This document shows positions 8,881 to 16,995 of a stretch of 64,000 nt of DNA, one piece after another (the stretch's first letter is position 1; the number at the start of each line of letters is the position of its first letter). Under the pieces are notes generated by a model that saw nothing but the letters and a program-made list of their open reading frames with translations, did not search any database and was not told the origin of the DNA. Both the position numbers and the translations under genes were made by a program. The stretch comes from Bacteroidales bacterium (GTDB lineage: Bacteria > Bacteroidota > Bacteroidia > Bacteroidales > UBA932), in assembly GCA_017619655.1 (NCBI GenBank), contig JAFZRV010000001.1, positions 186,001-250,000 on the forward strand, given 5' to 3'.

Positions 8881-11103
8881 ATGAAAAAATACGTTCTCCT
8901 GCTGGCGGTCCTTCCCGCGCTGCTGTCCTGCAGCAGCGGTCCGAAGACCGAGGCCGATCGCTACGTCGATTTCCTGTATGCCAACATGCCCTGGCCCGAC
9001 CTGGCGGCCCAGCCGCTGGCGTACTGGCAGGCGAATGTCGACAAGACGCTCGAGGTCCGCGACCGTATGGGCTGGGACATTCCCGAACGGGAGTTCCGGC
9101 ACTTCGTGCTGCCGCTGCGCGTGAACAACGAGCCGCTCGACGATTTCCGAACGCTGTACGCCGACACGCTCTGTGCCCGTGTGCAGGGGCTGTCGATTGC
9201 CGAGGCGGCGCTGGAAATCAACCACTGGTGCCATGAAATGGCTACCTACCAGCCCTCCGACGGGCGCACCTCTTCGCCCCTGCAGACCATTCAGCGGGGC
9301 GTCGGACGCTGCGGCGAGGAGTCCGTGCTGGCCGTGGCGGCGCTGCGGGCCGTGGGTATTCCCGCCCGGCAGGTCTATACGCCGCGCTGGGCCCATACCG
9401 ACGACAACCACGCCTGGGTGGAGGTTTATGTCGACGGCAAGTGGCAGTTCATGGGTGCCTGCGAGCCGGAGCCCCGGCTCAACATGGCCTGGTTCACCGG
9501 GCCGGTTTCGCGCGCGCTGATCCTGCATACGAAGGTGTTCGGCGATTACCACGGCGACGAGGACGTCATCCAGCGCACGCCGTGCTATACGGAGATCAAC
9601 GTCATCCGCGGTTACGTGCCGGCGCGGCGCAGCGTCGTGACCGTCGTGGACGAAGCGGGCAAACCGGTGGCCGGCGCCAACGTCGAGTTCAAGATCTATA
9701 ACTACGGAGAATACTATACGGTAGCCCGCTATGCGACCGACCGCCAGGGCCGGGCCGCGCTCGACATGGGCTGCGGCGACATGGTGGCCTGGGCGGCGAA
9801 AGACGGCCGTTTCGGCCTGGCCGTGATCGACGGAGAGGCGGTGACGGTGGCGCTGGACCACGCGATGGGCGAGCGGTTCGCGCTCGACCTGGACATCGTA
9901 CCGCCGGCGGAAGATCCGCTGCCGTCTGGCGCGACGGAGGGAGAGGTGGCTCGCAACGCAGAGCGGCTGAAGGCCGAAGATGCGCTGCGCGAAGCCCGTC
10001 CCAAGGGCAATGCGGCCGTCATCGACGCCTTCCTGGCGGCGCACGACGACGCGAATGCGCGAGCGTTGCTCGCTTCGCTGAGCGCGAAGGACCGGGGCGA
10101 CGTGACCCGCGACGTGCTGGAAGACGCCTATGCGCACATCGATGGGGCTTTTGTGCCGCTTCGCGACTGTCCGCGTGTGGAGCTGGAGCCGCTGAAACCG
10201 TATTTTGCCGAACTGGCCGCCCTGGGCCTGAAGACCCGGCCGGAGATCGTGAAATGGATCAGCGCCCACATCGCACTGGAGAACGAGCGCAATCCCCAGG
10301 GTCTCCGCATGGCGCCCATCGACGTGCTCCACAGTGGCAAGGCGGACCGCCAGAACCGCGACATCTTCTATGTGGCCTTGTGCCGGGCCAGCGGCCTGGA
10401 AGAGGAGCTGGACCCGCTGACGGGCTATGCCGCGATGGATCACGAAGAGCAGCCGGCCGTCGGCAAGGGCACGCTGGAGTTGGTCTACGACGGACCGGAT
10501 GCGCCGGAATACTATTACCAGTTCACCTTGACACAGCTTTTCCCGTCAACGGGAACGACTCGTCTGTGCACGGTCGGGGAGGATTCGGACCACAATCCCT
10601 GGAACAGCATCTTCCCGCTTGAAATCGAAGCGGGTTGCTACATGCTCACGTCAGGCACGCGCCTGGCCGACGGCAGCGTGCTGTCGCACAACGAGTTTTT
10701 CACCATCCAGGAAGGAGAAACCACGCAGGTGCCGTTGGTGATGCGTCGGGCCGAAGATCAGCTTTCGGTGCTGGGCACGATGGATGCCGACCGTTTCCTG
10801 CCGCAGACCGGCCGGGGCTATTATCTGCTGGCTGTGCTGGGGGAACGTGACGAGCCGTCGGTCCATGCCCGGCGCCAGCTCGAAGCACTGGCGCCCGTGC
10901 TGGCGGAGTGGGGAAGGCCTGTGCTGGTCGAGAAAGACGAAGACGGTTCCATCCGGGAGATGTTGTGCGCCGGTGTCAAGAGCGAATCGCGCCAGCTGCC
11001 GGTCGTGACCATCTGCGACAGTTTCGGCCACATCGTTTATTTCTCGCAAGGTTACAACACCTCGCTCGCCGAAGACCTCAAACGCGTCATCGCCCAGCTA
11101 TGA
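8881..11103 (+). CDS. Transglutaminase-like lipoprotein
   Basis: The 740-residue product starts with a lipoprotein signal (lipobox LLSC, Cys17). A transglutaminase-like core carries the catalytic triad candidates Cys144 (GRCGEES), His177 (NHAW) and Asp185 (VDGKW). A region resembling a carboxypeptidase-regulatory beta domain follows (SVVTVVDEAGKPVAGANVEF). The last 90 residues look like a thioredoxin fold without a CxxC motif. Such proteins are envelope-bound and may act as peptidases or amidases; the substrate is unknown. The gene sits between GH92 and cutC, and its stop overlaps the cutC start as ATGA. Confidence 0.8.
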   Translation: MKKYVLLLAVLPALLSCSSGPKTEADRYVDFLYANMPWPDLAAQPLAYWQANVDKTLEVRDRMGWDIPEREFRHFVLPLRVNNEPLDDFRTLYADTLCARVQGLSIAEAALEINHWCHEMATYQPSDGRTSSPLQTIQRGVGRCGEESVLAVAALRAVGIPARQVYTPRWAHTDDNHAWVEVYVDGKWQFMGACEPEPRLNMAWFTGPVSRALILHTKVFGDYHGDEDVIQRTPCYTEINVIRGYVPARRSVVTVVDEAGKPVAGANVEFKIYNYGEYYTVARYATDRQGRAALDMGCGDMVAWAAKDGRFGLAVIDGEAVTVALDHAMGERFALDLDIVPPAEDPLPSGATEGEVARNAERLKAEDALREARPKGNAAVIDAFLAAHDDANARALLASLSAKDRGDVTRDVLEDAYAHIDGAFVPLRDCPRVELEPLKPYFAELAALGLKTRPEIVKWISAHIALENERNPQGLRMAPIDVLHSGKADRQNRDIFYVALCRASGLEEELDPLTGYAAMDHEEQPAVGKGTLELVYDGPDAPEYYYQFTLTQLFPSTGTTRLCTVGEDSDHNPWNSIFPLEIEAGCYMLTSGTRLADGSVLSHNEFFTIQEGETTQVPLVMRRAEDQLSVLGTMDADRFLPQTGRGYYLLAVLGERDEPSVHARRQLEALAPVLAEWGRPVLVEKDEDGSIREMLCAGVKSESRQLPVVTICDSFGHIVYFSQGYNTSLAEDLKRVIAQL

Positions 11104-11792
11104 GTTTCAGCCTCGTTCCCGGCTTTGCCCAGCGCTATCCCAAGGATGAGGGCGACTGGCTTTCCGGGCCTGACGGTCCGGTCATCGAAAGTTGCTGCAC
11201 GACGCTCGAAGAGGCCCGTTCGGCCGAGGCCCGCGGAGCCGACCGCATCGAGCTCTGCACCGACCTTTCGGTCGGCGGCGTGACGCCGTCCCGCGACCTG
11301 ATTCACGACGTCGTCCAGGCCTTGACGATCCCCGTCAATGTCCTTATCCGCCCGAGAACATCGTTGGATTTTGTGTATTTGGAAGACGAGATCCAGCAGA
11401 TGATTGCGGACATCGAATACAGCCGCTCGGCCGGCGCGGCCGGCATCGTCGTCGGGGCATTGACGCCTGATGGCGCTATCGACCTCGCCGCCATGCGGCA
11501 GCTCGTCGCCGCCTCGCAGCCGCTTCCCGTGACCTTCCACCGCGCCTACGATGTATGCACGGAAGATTCCTTCGATGCACTGGAAAAGATCATTGAGTTG
11601 GGTTGCGCCCGCTTGTTGACCTCCGGTCGCGCCGCCACGGCCTGGGAAGGCCGCGGCCTCCTCTCCCAGCTGGTCCGCCGCGCCGGCGACCGCATCATTG
11701 TCATGCCCGGCCGCGGCGTCACCCCCGCCAACCTCTCCGACCTCTCCGCCTTCACCCGCGCCCCCGAATTCCACGGCACGCAGTTGCCGTAG
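11100..11792 (+). CDS. cutC: CutC family copper homeostasis protein
   Basis: The 230-residue protein has the CutC TIM-barrel motifs: ESCCTTLEEARSAEARGADRIELC, GGVTPS, NVLIRPR, GIVVGALTPDG and VTFHRAYD near the middle, and RLLTSGRAATAWEG. The start at 11100 is chosen because it forms an ATGA overlap with the transglutaminase-like gene and fits the family N-terminus. Despite the name, a direct copper role is not firmly established for the family. The C-terminus is short and may lack part of the last helix. Confidence 0.88.
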   Translation: MSFSLVPGFAQRYPKDEGDWLSGPDGPVIESCCTTLEEARSAEARGADRIELCTDLSVGGVTPSRDLIHDVVQALTIPVNVLIRPRTSLDFVYLEDEIQQMIADIEYSRSAGAAGIVVGALTPDGAIDLAAMRQLVAASQPLPVTFHRAYDVCTEDSFDALEKIIELGCARLLTSGRAATAWEGRGLLSQLVRRAGDRIIVMPGRGVTPANLSDLSAFTRAPEFHGTQLP

Positions 11793-11798
11793 TTTCTA

Positions 11799-12206
11799 TT
11801 ACGAGAAGTGTACGGCAAGCAATTCGCTGCCCAGGCGGTGAAGTGCATCTTCGATTTTCCGGACCTGCGCCGTGCGGGGTACGGAAGTCCCGTTGGCGTA
11901 ATGCCACAGCTGCTTTTGGTTGATGCCCGTTAGACGTTCCAGTCCTGCCTTGGTAAAGATCTTCCTGTACAGGTTGAGCAGGCTTTTTACGTCCATAGTG
12001 TACGCTATCTGGTATTCTCCCTGCAGGACTTCAGGGATTTCGCACCCCAACTCCTGGCAGCTCTCCACAAAGACATCCACCGCTTCCTTCAGATGCGACT
12101 CGATTTCCTCGATGGTTGCCCCCGTAGCCACCACGCCATCCAGGCCTTCGATGTAGGCCGAATAGTTGCCTTCCAGACTCTCAATGGTTGCGTGCAGTGT
12201 ATTCAT
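11799..12206 (-). CDS. hicB: HicB-type antitoxin with C-terminal DNA-binding domain
   Basis: The 135-residue product has an N-terminal HicB fold (GNYSAYIEGLDGVVATGATIEEIESHLKEAV) and a C-terminal XRE-like helix-turn-helix (about residues 85-130, LERLTGINQKQLWHYANG). HicB neutralises the HicA RNase and usually represses its own operon through the C-terminal domain. It is the second gene of the pair, 25 bases after hicA. It converges with cutC, with 6 bases between the two stops. Confidence 0.9.
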   Translation of the reverse strand: MNTLHATIESLEGNYSAYIEGLDGVVATGATIEEIESHLKEAVDVFVESCQELGCEIPEVLQGEYQIAYTMDVKSLLNLYRKIFTKAGLERLTGINQKQLWHYANGTSVPRTAQVRKIEDALHRLGSELLAVHFS

Positions 12207-12231
12207 AATAAGATTTCCTATTTACTAAGTA

Positions 12232-12423
12232 TTACTTAAGCCCAGCCTCACGCAGAATGGATTGTAAAGTTCCCTCTGCCAGGTCATCGTTATTATTTCC
12301 GGGAATGATGATGGGCCGCCTGGCCCCTTCCTTGAAATACTTGTGATGGTCTCCTTTCGTTCCCATATATGTCCATCCGTTCGCCTCTAACAGCTCAATG
12401 ACCTGTTTCACTTTCATCGTCAT
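12232..12423 (-). CDS. hicA: HicA-type mRNA interferase toxin
   Basis: This 63-residue protein has the HicA double-stranded-RNA-binding-like fold: VIELLEANGWTYMGTKGDHHKYFK with the catalytic His in GDHHKY, and a C-terminal GTLQSILREAG helix. The family cleaves translated mRNAs. A GGGAGG ribosome-binding site lies upstream, and a good promoter lies at 12449-12479. The toxin-first order is the common one for hicAB. Confidence 0.9.
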   Translation of the reverse strand: MTMKVKQVIELLEANGWTYMGTKGDHHKYFKEGARRPIIIPGNNNDDLAEGTLQSILREAGLK

Positions 12424-12448
12424 ACGCCCCGTCCTCCCTTTCTTGGTG

Positions 12449-12479
12449 CAAAAATAACTAAAATTCTATTCTTTCCAAA
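12449..12479 (-). promoter_or_regulatory. Promoter of hicAB
   Basis: On the minus strand a TTTG (-33, 12476-12479) is followed after 19 bases by TATTTTTG (-7, 12449-12456), which fits the Bacteroidetes consensus exactly. The predicted start lies about 20 bases before the hicA start codon. Confidence 0.75.
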
Positions 12480-12853
12480 TAATAGTAGTAAAATAGTTAC
12501 TAGTTTCCCGCTCAGTGTGGAATCTTTCCAACAAATATATACCCGACCGACTCTCAAAAACAAGCCCGTAAGCGATGTTAAACGTTTATAATCGTTTATA
12601 CTCGTTTTTTTAACTTGATGCTGTTGCCTCGGAAAAAATCGTCTTTTCGAGGCTGCTTTTTTCGCCAACGTGGCGTCGGGGTGACCCCTGTGGGAAGGGG
12701 GCCTGGGGGCGATTTTGAGGGGTAGAGCCGACGCGAGGGGCCGATTTCGGCCCCTCGCGTCGAGGAAAGTCCCGCAGAGGGCGTTCAGAGCGATGTCGGC
12801 CGACGCGGGTTTGGCCGCAGCAAGCCGCAGCAAGCCGCAGCCCCCCCCGCCGG
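12480..12853. other. Non-coding spacer with repeats and strong hairpins
   Basis: No convincing gene is seen in this spacer. It holds three 10-bp direct repeats beginning CGTTTATA (12583-12612). A GCCTCG...CGAGGC hairpin with a T-run on the plus strand lies at 12626-12660. A perfect 15-bp inverted repeat with a 2-base spacer lies at 12730-12761. Two and a half copies of GCCGCAGCAA (about 12814-12840) and a run of eight C follow, just after the stop codon of the downstream-lying lipoprotein gene. Confidence 0.7.
12730..12761. repeat. Perfect 15-bp inverted repeat, GC-rich hairpin
   Basis: GACGCGAGGGGCCGA and its exact complement are separated by TT. It lies about 95 bases after the stop of the minus-strand lipoprotein gene. 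No T-run follows on either strand, so it is not a standard Rho-independent terminator, although it could stabilise or end the transcript. Confidence 0.7.
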
Positions 12854-13693
12854 CTACTCCAGCGGCGACAGGACGAAGGTGACGGAGCCGGAGGTGGAGG
12901 AGTTCTGGATGCGGCCGGAGATGGTCAGGAGGCATTTGCCGTCCATGTATTCGATGACGGCTTCGTCCGATTCGAAGGTGAAGCCTTTCGGACGCTGCTC
13001 CCAGGAATAGTGCATGACGTTGCCGTGGAGCGAAAATTCGCTCATGTCGGCCCAGCCGTCGCTGTAGGCGAAGATCATCTTCTCGGTGCCGGTCAGCGAG
13101 AGCGACGAGATGTTGCGGTCGGGGACCTCGCTGGGGACCTTGTGGCTGTTGGCGCGCAGGAAGTCGGCGATTTCGCGGAAATTGCAGCCCGTGAAATCAG
13201 CGCCGACGGTGGTCCAGCCCTTGACCGTAAGCCGTGTCTTGTCTACCTTCCAGGCGCGGTAGACCTTGTTCGTGGAAGTCGGCTTCTGGAACGTGGCCTG
13301 CACCTGCTCGGCGGCGCCGCCGTTCGGCTGGAGGACCAGCGAGACCGCGCCGGACCGGCTGTTGTCGAAGAAGATGGACCCGTAGCCGTTGAGCTTGTAC
13401 TCGTTGCCGGAAGCGCTGAACTTTCCATTGCTATAGTTGACGGTCCCTTTCTCATCGGCGACCTTGCCCAGGAAATAGAGGCCGCTCTCGGTCAGTTCGA
13501 TGCTGACGATGCTGCCGACGGGGGCGGGGTCCGTGGCGGCCTTGGTGCCCGGTGTCCCGATCGAAAGGTTGCCGGCAAAGGAGACGTAGGCCGGCTCAGG
13601 CAGGACGGGATCGTCGTTGTCCGGTATGATGTCGCAGGCGAACAGCAGCGGCAGCAGGGCTGCCAGGACGGAGAATCTAAGAAAAGTCTTCAT
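12854..13693 (-). CDS. Hypothetical lipoprotein
   Basis: This 279-residue product has a lipoprotein signal (MKTFLRFSVLAALLPLLFAC, lipobox Cys20), then an acidic linker (DIIPDNDDPVLPEP). The rest is beta-rich with no family I recognise; it resembles the many small surface lipoproteins of Bacteroidales. It starts 4 bases after the beta-barrel protein gene, so the two likely work together at the outer membrane; this is inference from context. Confidence 0.7.
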   Translation of the reverse strand: MKTFLRFSVLAALLPLLFACDIIPDNDDPVLPEPAYVSFAGNLSIGTPGTKAATDPAPVGSIVSIELTESGLYFLGKVADEKGTVNYSNGKFSASGNEYKLNGYGSIFFDNSRSGAVSLVLQPNGGAAEQVQATFQKPTSTNKVYRAWKVDKTRLTVKGWTTVGADFTGCNFREIADFLRANSHKVPSEVPDRNISSLSLTGTEKMIFAYSDGWADMSEFSLHGNVMHYSWEQRPKGFTFESDEAVIEYMDGKCLLTISGRIQNSSTSGSVTFVLSPLE

Positions 13694-13697
13694 CGTG

Positions 13698-14468
13698 TCA
13701 GAACAGTTTTACGTACAAGTGGGCGGAGAGCGTCGGCCAGACGACCAGCCACCCGAGATATTGTTCGGCGTATCCGCTGTAACCCGGAATCAGGTTTTCC
13801 AGCACATCGTCGGAAAGCGGAACCGTCTTCTTCCGGCCCGTCACGGTTTCACCCTGGGCCTGGAAGAAAGGCTTGCCCTGGTATTGCGCGCCGAGGTCCA
13901 CGGAGAAGAAGACCCGGCTGTTTTTCTTGAGGGCGCGACCATAGCCGACGCCTGCATAGGGTTTGACGGCGAAAGAGCCGGATCCCAGCCCTTTGCCGCA
14001 GAGCGACGCTTCGAGGACGCCGCCCGTGGCCTTGACCAGATAGCCGTCCACATAGAGGCCGGCCGTGTTGTAGTCGGACGGCAGGCCTTTGAGCGTGCCG
14101 CGTACGAGGGTGGGCGAGCCCAGATGGGCGCCGACCGTCAGGTGGAAATCGCCCGAGCCGGGAAAGAAGTCGAAGAGGAGACGTCCTTCGTTGATGCCGA
14201 GTTTCACGGTCATCGGCACCGCGACGGTCGCACCGGAGGGATTGCCCGGATGCTCGGGTACGGAGATGTTCGGGACGTTCACGCCCAGCAGCCCGGTGGA
14301 GAAGCCGTAGCCGGTCCGCAGTTGCACATGGCCGCCCAGCGCCGCGGCCAGTTCGACGCTGATACCGTCCGTGCCGGCACCGGCGCCCAGTGCCAGTTTC
14401 TGCGCCCGGGCGGGCAGTACGCAGGCCAGGGCGAGCAGCAGGAAGAGGAGCAGCCGTTTAGTTCTCAT
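13698..14468 (-). CDS. Outer-membrane beta-barrel protein (hypothetical)
   Basis: The 256-residue product begins with a signal peptide (MRTKRLLLFLLLALACVLPARAQ) and continues with alternating amphipathic strands, Gly-rich turns and a C-terminal aromatic/hydrophobic strand ending in Phe, typical of an outer-membrane barrel. The start at 14468 is preferred over 14480 because it gives a cleaner signal peptide. It overlaps the end of the M28 peptidase gene by 11 bases, showing a tight operon. The specific function is unknown. Confidence 0.65.
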   Translation of the reverse strand: MRTKRLLLFLLLALACVLPARAQKLALGAGAGTDGISVELAAALGGHVQLRTGYGFSTGLLGVNVPNISVPEHPGNPSGATVAVPMTVKLGINEGRLLFDFFPGSGDFHLTVGAHLGSPTLVRGTLKGLPSDYNTAGLYVDGYLVKATGGVLEASLCGKGLGSGSFAVKPYAGVGYGRALKKNSRVFFSVDLGAQYQGKPFFQAQGETVTGRKKTVPLSDDVLENLIPGYSGYAEQYLGWLVVWPTLSAHLYVKLF

Positions 14469-15852
14469 AGGTCTCGACAAATTGGATCAGGCGGTGGAAC
14501 AGCCGGTCGAAGTTGACGTCGCTGGTGTGCGCGAAAGTGTCGCGCGGCGTGTGGTAGTGTTCCAGCATGGACCCGGACACTTCGAAGTAGATGCAGGGTA
14601 CCTGCTTCTGCGCGAAGGCATAATGGTCGCTGTTGTCGGAGAGCGGCTGCAGGGCGATGTCGAAGGGCGGGAACTGCCCGTCCTCGTTGAGGGCGCGGAA
14701 CTGCGCCAGGCCGGCCGCGCCGGTTTCGGAAATCTCCGTGGAAAGACGGTCGCCGTCGTCGGCGATCATGTCGAGGTTGACCAGGTACCGGACGCCCTCG
14801 AGCGGCTTGCGCGGGTTCTCGCAGTAGAAGAAAGCGCCCAGCAGGTTCTCCTCTTCGGCGTCGAACAGGATGAACTGCACGCCGTGGCGCGGGCGGTGCT
14901 TGCTGAAATACTTGGCGAGGGTCACCAGCATCGCGGCGCCGGAGGCGTTGTCGTTGGCACCCGGGAAGAGGAATTCGTCGCCCATGAAGCCGAGGTGGTC
15001 GTAGTGGGCGATGAAAGTGTAGTAGGTGTCGCTTTTGGCGTCCGTGCCGGGCAGCCAGGCCACGATGTTGTGCGCATCGCGGACCGGCAGCATCTCGGCG
15101 TCGAGGTGCAACTCGATCTCCCGCGCGTCGGTCGGGAACGATTCGTTCACGAAGAGCACGGGGCAGGGAGTCTGGTACCAGGAGCGGGCCTTGAAATAGG
15201 GGAACTGCGCTTCCTTCCGGAGGAGAATGCCGCCCACCTGGTCGAGTTGCGTCAGCCAGGGCTGGTACTTGTCGAAGGGATCGGGTTGGAGGGCCTCCAG
15301 GTAGCGGTTCCAGTCGATGAGCACGAACTGGTCGCGGTAAAGGCCGCTGTTGAGGTGCTCGATGAAGCCTTCGGGCCGGTAGGCCTCTTCATCGAGGATG
15401 CTCACCTTGAAAAAGCCGTGGCACGCGGGCGAAAACTCCTTGACCGTATAGTCGAAGGTGGGGGCGTAGTCCACGCCGTCCACCGAGAGCGACATGGCCC
15501 CGTGCATCACGTTCATCGGGAACTGGAAGTGCTGGAGCCAGGGAAGATATTTCTCCCTGTCTTCCAGCACGTTCCAACGTCCCGCATCAGAGGGTTCCAC
15601 CACGCTTTTGAGGTAGGGCCGCGCCACCGTCTCCTCGGGGCCGGCCGCCTCGCAGGGCACGACGCCCTCGATGGCGGACAGTTGGTCGATGAGGTAGCGG
15701 GCCGCCAGGATGTCGCCGTCACCGCGGACGCTGCGACCCTGATACCGCTCCTGCGAAAGCTCTTCGACCACACCGTCGTACAAAGCCTTGTAGTCGGGGG
15801 TGCAGCCGAAAAGGGTGAGGGCGGCGGCCAAAAGCATGGCGATTCGTTTCAT
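14458..15852 (-). CDS. M28 family metallopeptidase lipoprotein
   Basis: The 464-residue protein has a lipoprotein signal (TLFGC). Its M28 catalytic core shows the zinc ligands expected of the family: His/Asp in AHYDHLGF, Asp in GANDNASGA, the Glu-Glu pair in DAEEENLLGAF, Asp in VNLDMIADD and His in NSDHYAF. Members are aminopeptidases or glutaminyl-cyclase-like enzymes; periplasmic or surface peptide hydrolysis is likely. It lies 9 bases after the TlpA-like gene. Confidence 0.88.
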   Translation of the reverse strand: MKRIAMLLAAALTLFGCTPDYKALYDGVVEELSQERYQGRSVRGDGDILAARYLIDQLSAIEGVVPCEAAGPEETVARPYLKSVVEPSDAGRWNVLEDREKYLPWLQHFQFPMNVMHGAMSLSVDGVDYAPTFDYTVKEFSPACHGFFKVSILDEEAYRPEGFIEHLNSGLYRDQFVLIDWNRYLEALQPDPFDKYQPWLTQLDQVGGILLRKEAQFPYFKARSWYQTPCPVLFVNESFPTDAREIELHLDAEMLPVRDAHNIVAWLPGTDAKSDTYYTFIAHYDHLGFMGDEFLFPGANDNASGAAMLVTLAKYFSKHRPRHGVQFILFDAEEENLLGAFFYCENPRKPLEGVRYLVNLDMIADDGDRLSTEISETGAAGLAQFRALNEDGQFPPFDIALQPLSDNSDHYAFAQKQVPCIYFEVSGSMLEHYHTPRDTFAHTSDVNFDRLFHRLIQFVETYEN

Positions 15853-15861
15853 GGGATAGGA

Positions 15862-16965
15862 TTACTGGTTGATGATGTCGCGGACGGTTTCCATCATCTT
15901 TTCGCCGCGGAGTTCCTCGCCGCGTTTGTAGATGGTGCCGTCGGGGGCGAAGAGGATCATGGTCGGGATGCCGGTGATGCCGTAGACATCGGTCGGGGTC
16001 TTGTCGTCGCCCACGAAGATCTGCGGCCAGGTCATCTCTTTCTCTTTCATGCGCTCGGCGCTCTTGGTGTTGTCACCGTTGGTCTCCCACACGGCGACGC
16101 CCAGCACGGTGAACATGTCGCCGGCGAGGGTCTCGTGGGTGCGCTTGATGTTCGGGATTTCGCGCATGCACGGGCCGCACCAGGATGCCCAGAAGTCAGC
16201 GAGGACCCAGCGGCCCTGACCGACGATGTCGGAGAGCTTGATGTCGGCGCCTTCCGGGGTCTTGCCGGAGAAGTCGACAAACTTGGTGCCTTCGGCCGTG
16301 GCCTGTTCAGCGACCTTGCAGCTGCGGATGCGGGCGATGGATTCGTCTTCCGAGACGAATTTGCCGCATTTGGCCAGGATGCCGTCGAGTTCCTCGAGCG
16401 GGAGGTCGTAGATGATGTTCTGGAGGGCGTAGCGGGCGATGTAGTTGTCTTTGTTCTCGTCGATGGCGGCCAGGCAGATGTCCTTGACCTTGCCCATGGT
16501 CTCCTCGTAGAGGGCTTCCGCGGCGGCTTCGTCATTGTCGTCCAGGGCAGCGGCTTTCTCGCGGTATTCGCGGGTGACATCGTTGATCTGGCTGTTGAGG
16601 TCGTTCATGGCCTGGTTGATCTTGCTGCCTTCCAGCTGGCACTTGGGACCGGTCGGGCCGAAGGTGAGCTGGTCCACGCCCTTTTCGGCGATCACGTTGT
16701 AGCTCCAGCTGCGGTCGCGCGGGGCACGCTCGCGGAAATTGGCCACGACGGTGTACATTTTCTCCGGGTTGGCCGGGGCCTTGAGCTCGAACTGGCCGTC
16801 GACCACGGCGGCGGAGTCGAGGACGGTCTTGCCGTCGCACAGATAGACGAGCTGGTCTTCCGGGAAAGTCTCACCTTCGGCGATGGTGCCTTTGATGGTG
16901 ATGGTGTTCTGGCCGCAGGCTACGGCGAGCGCCAGAACGACGAGCGAGTAAAAGATTTTTTTCAT
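15862..16965 (-). CDS. TlpA-like thiol-disulfide protein with DUF4369 domain
   Basis: This 367-residue protein has a lipoprotein-like signal (LALAVAC, Cys17). An N-terminal beta-rich DUF4369 domain covers about residues 20-115, a helical linker follows, and a C-terminal TlpA/AhpC-type thioredoxin domain carries an active-site WCGPC (Cys263, Cys266). The cis-proline region IPTMILF is intact. Such proteins are periplasmic reductants common in Bacteroidetes. It begins 30 bases after atpG on the same strand and heads a run of four envelope genes. Confidence 0.92.
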   Translation of the reverse strand: MKKIFYSLVVLALAVACGQNTITIKGTIAEGETFPEDQLVYLCDGKTVLDSAAVVDGQFELKAPANPEKMYTVVANFRERAPRDRSWSYNVIAEKGVDQLTFGPTGPKCQLEGSKINQAMNDLNSQINDVTREYREKAAALDDNDEAAAEALYEETMGKVKDICLAAIDENKDNYIARYALQNIIYDLPLEELDGILAKCGKFVSEDESIARIRSCKVAEQATAEGTKFVDFSGKTPEGADIKLSDIVGQGRWVLADFWASWCGPCMREIPNIKRTHETLAGDMFTVLGVAVWETNGDNTKSAERMKEKEMTWPQIFVGDDKTPTDVYGITGIPTMILFAPDGTIYKRGEELRGEKMMETVRDIINQ

Positions 16966-16995
16966 GACAGGTTATGTTTTAGATATGTCGTCAAA

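Noticed and set aside
5986-10443. Very long open frame (over 1,480 codons) on the minus strand opposite the GH92 and transglutaminase-like genes
   Set aside because: It is an antisense shadow caused by high-GC codon use. The predicted protein is rich in His, Arg, Val and Gly with no domain, while both plus-strand genes have clear family motifs.
12814-12840. Tandem GCCGCAGCAA copies as a CRISPR array or iteron
   Set aside because: Only two full and one partial 10-base copies without spacers; no cas genes, origin-like AT-rich region or rep gene nearby.
12420-12935. Possible 171-residue protein on the minus strand upstream of hicA
   Set aside because: It overlaps the lipoprotein gene in another frame, covers the hairpin and C8 spacer and the hicA promoter, and is rich in Arg/Pro/His with no domain.
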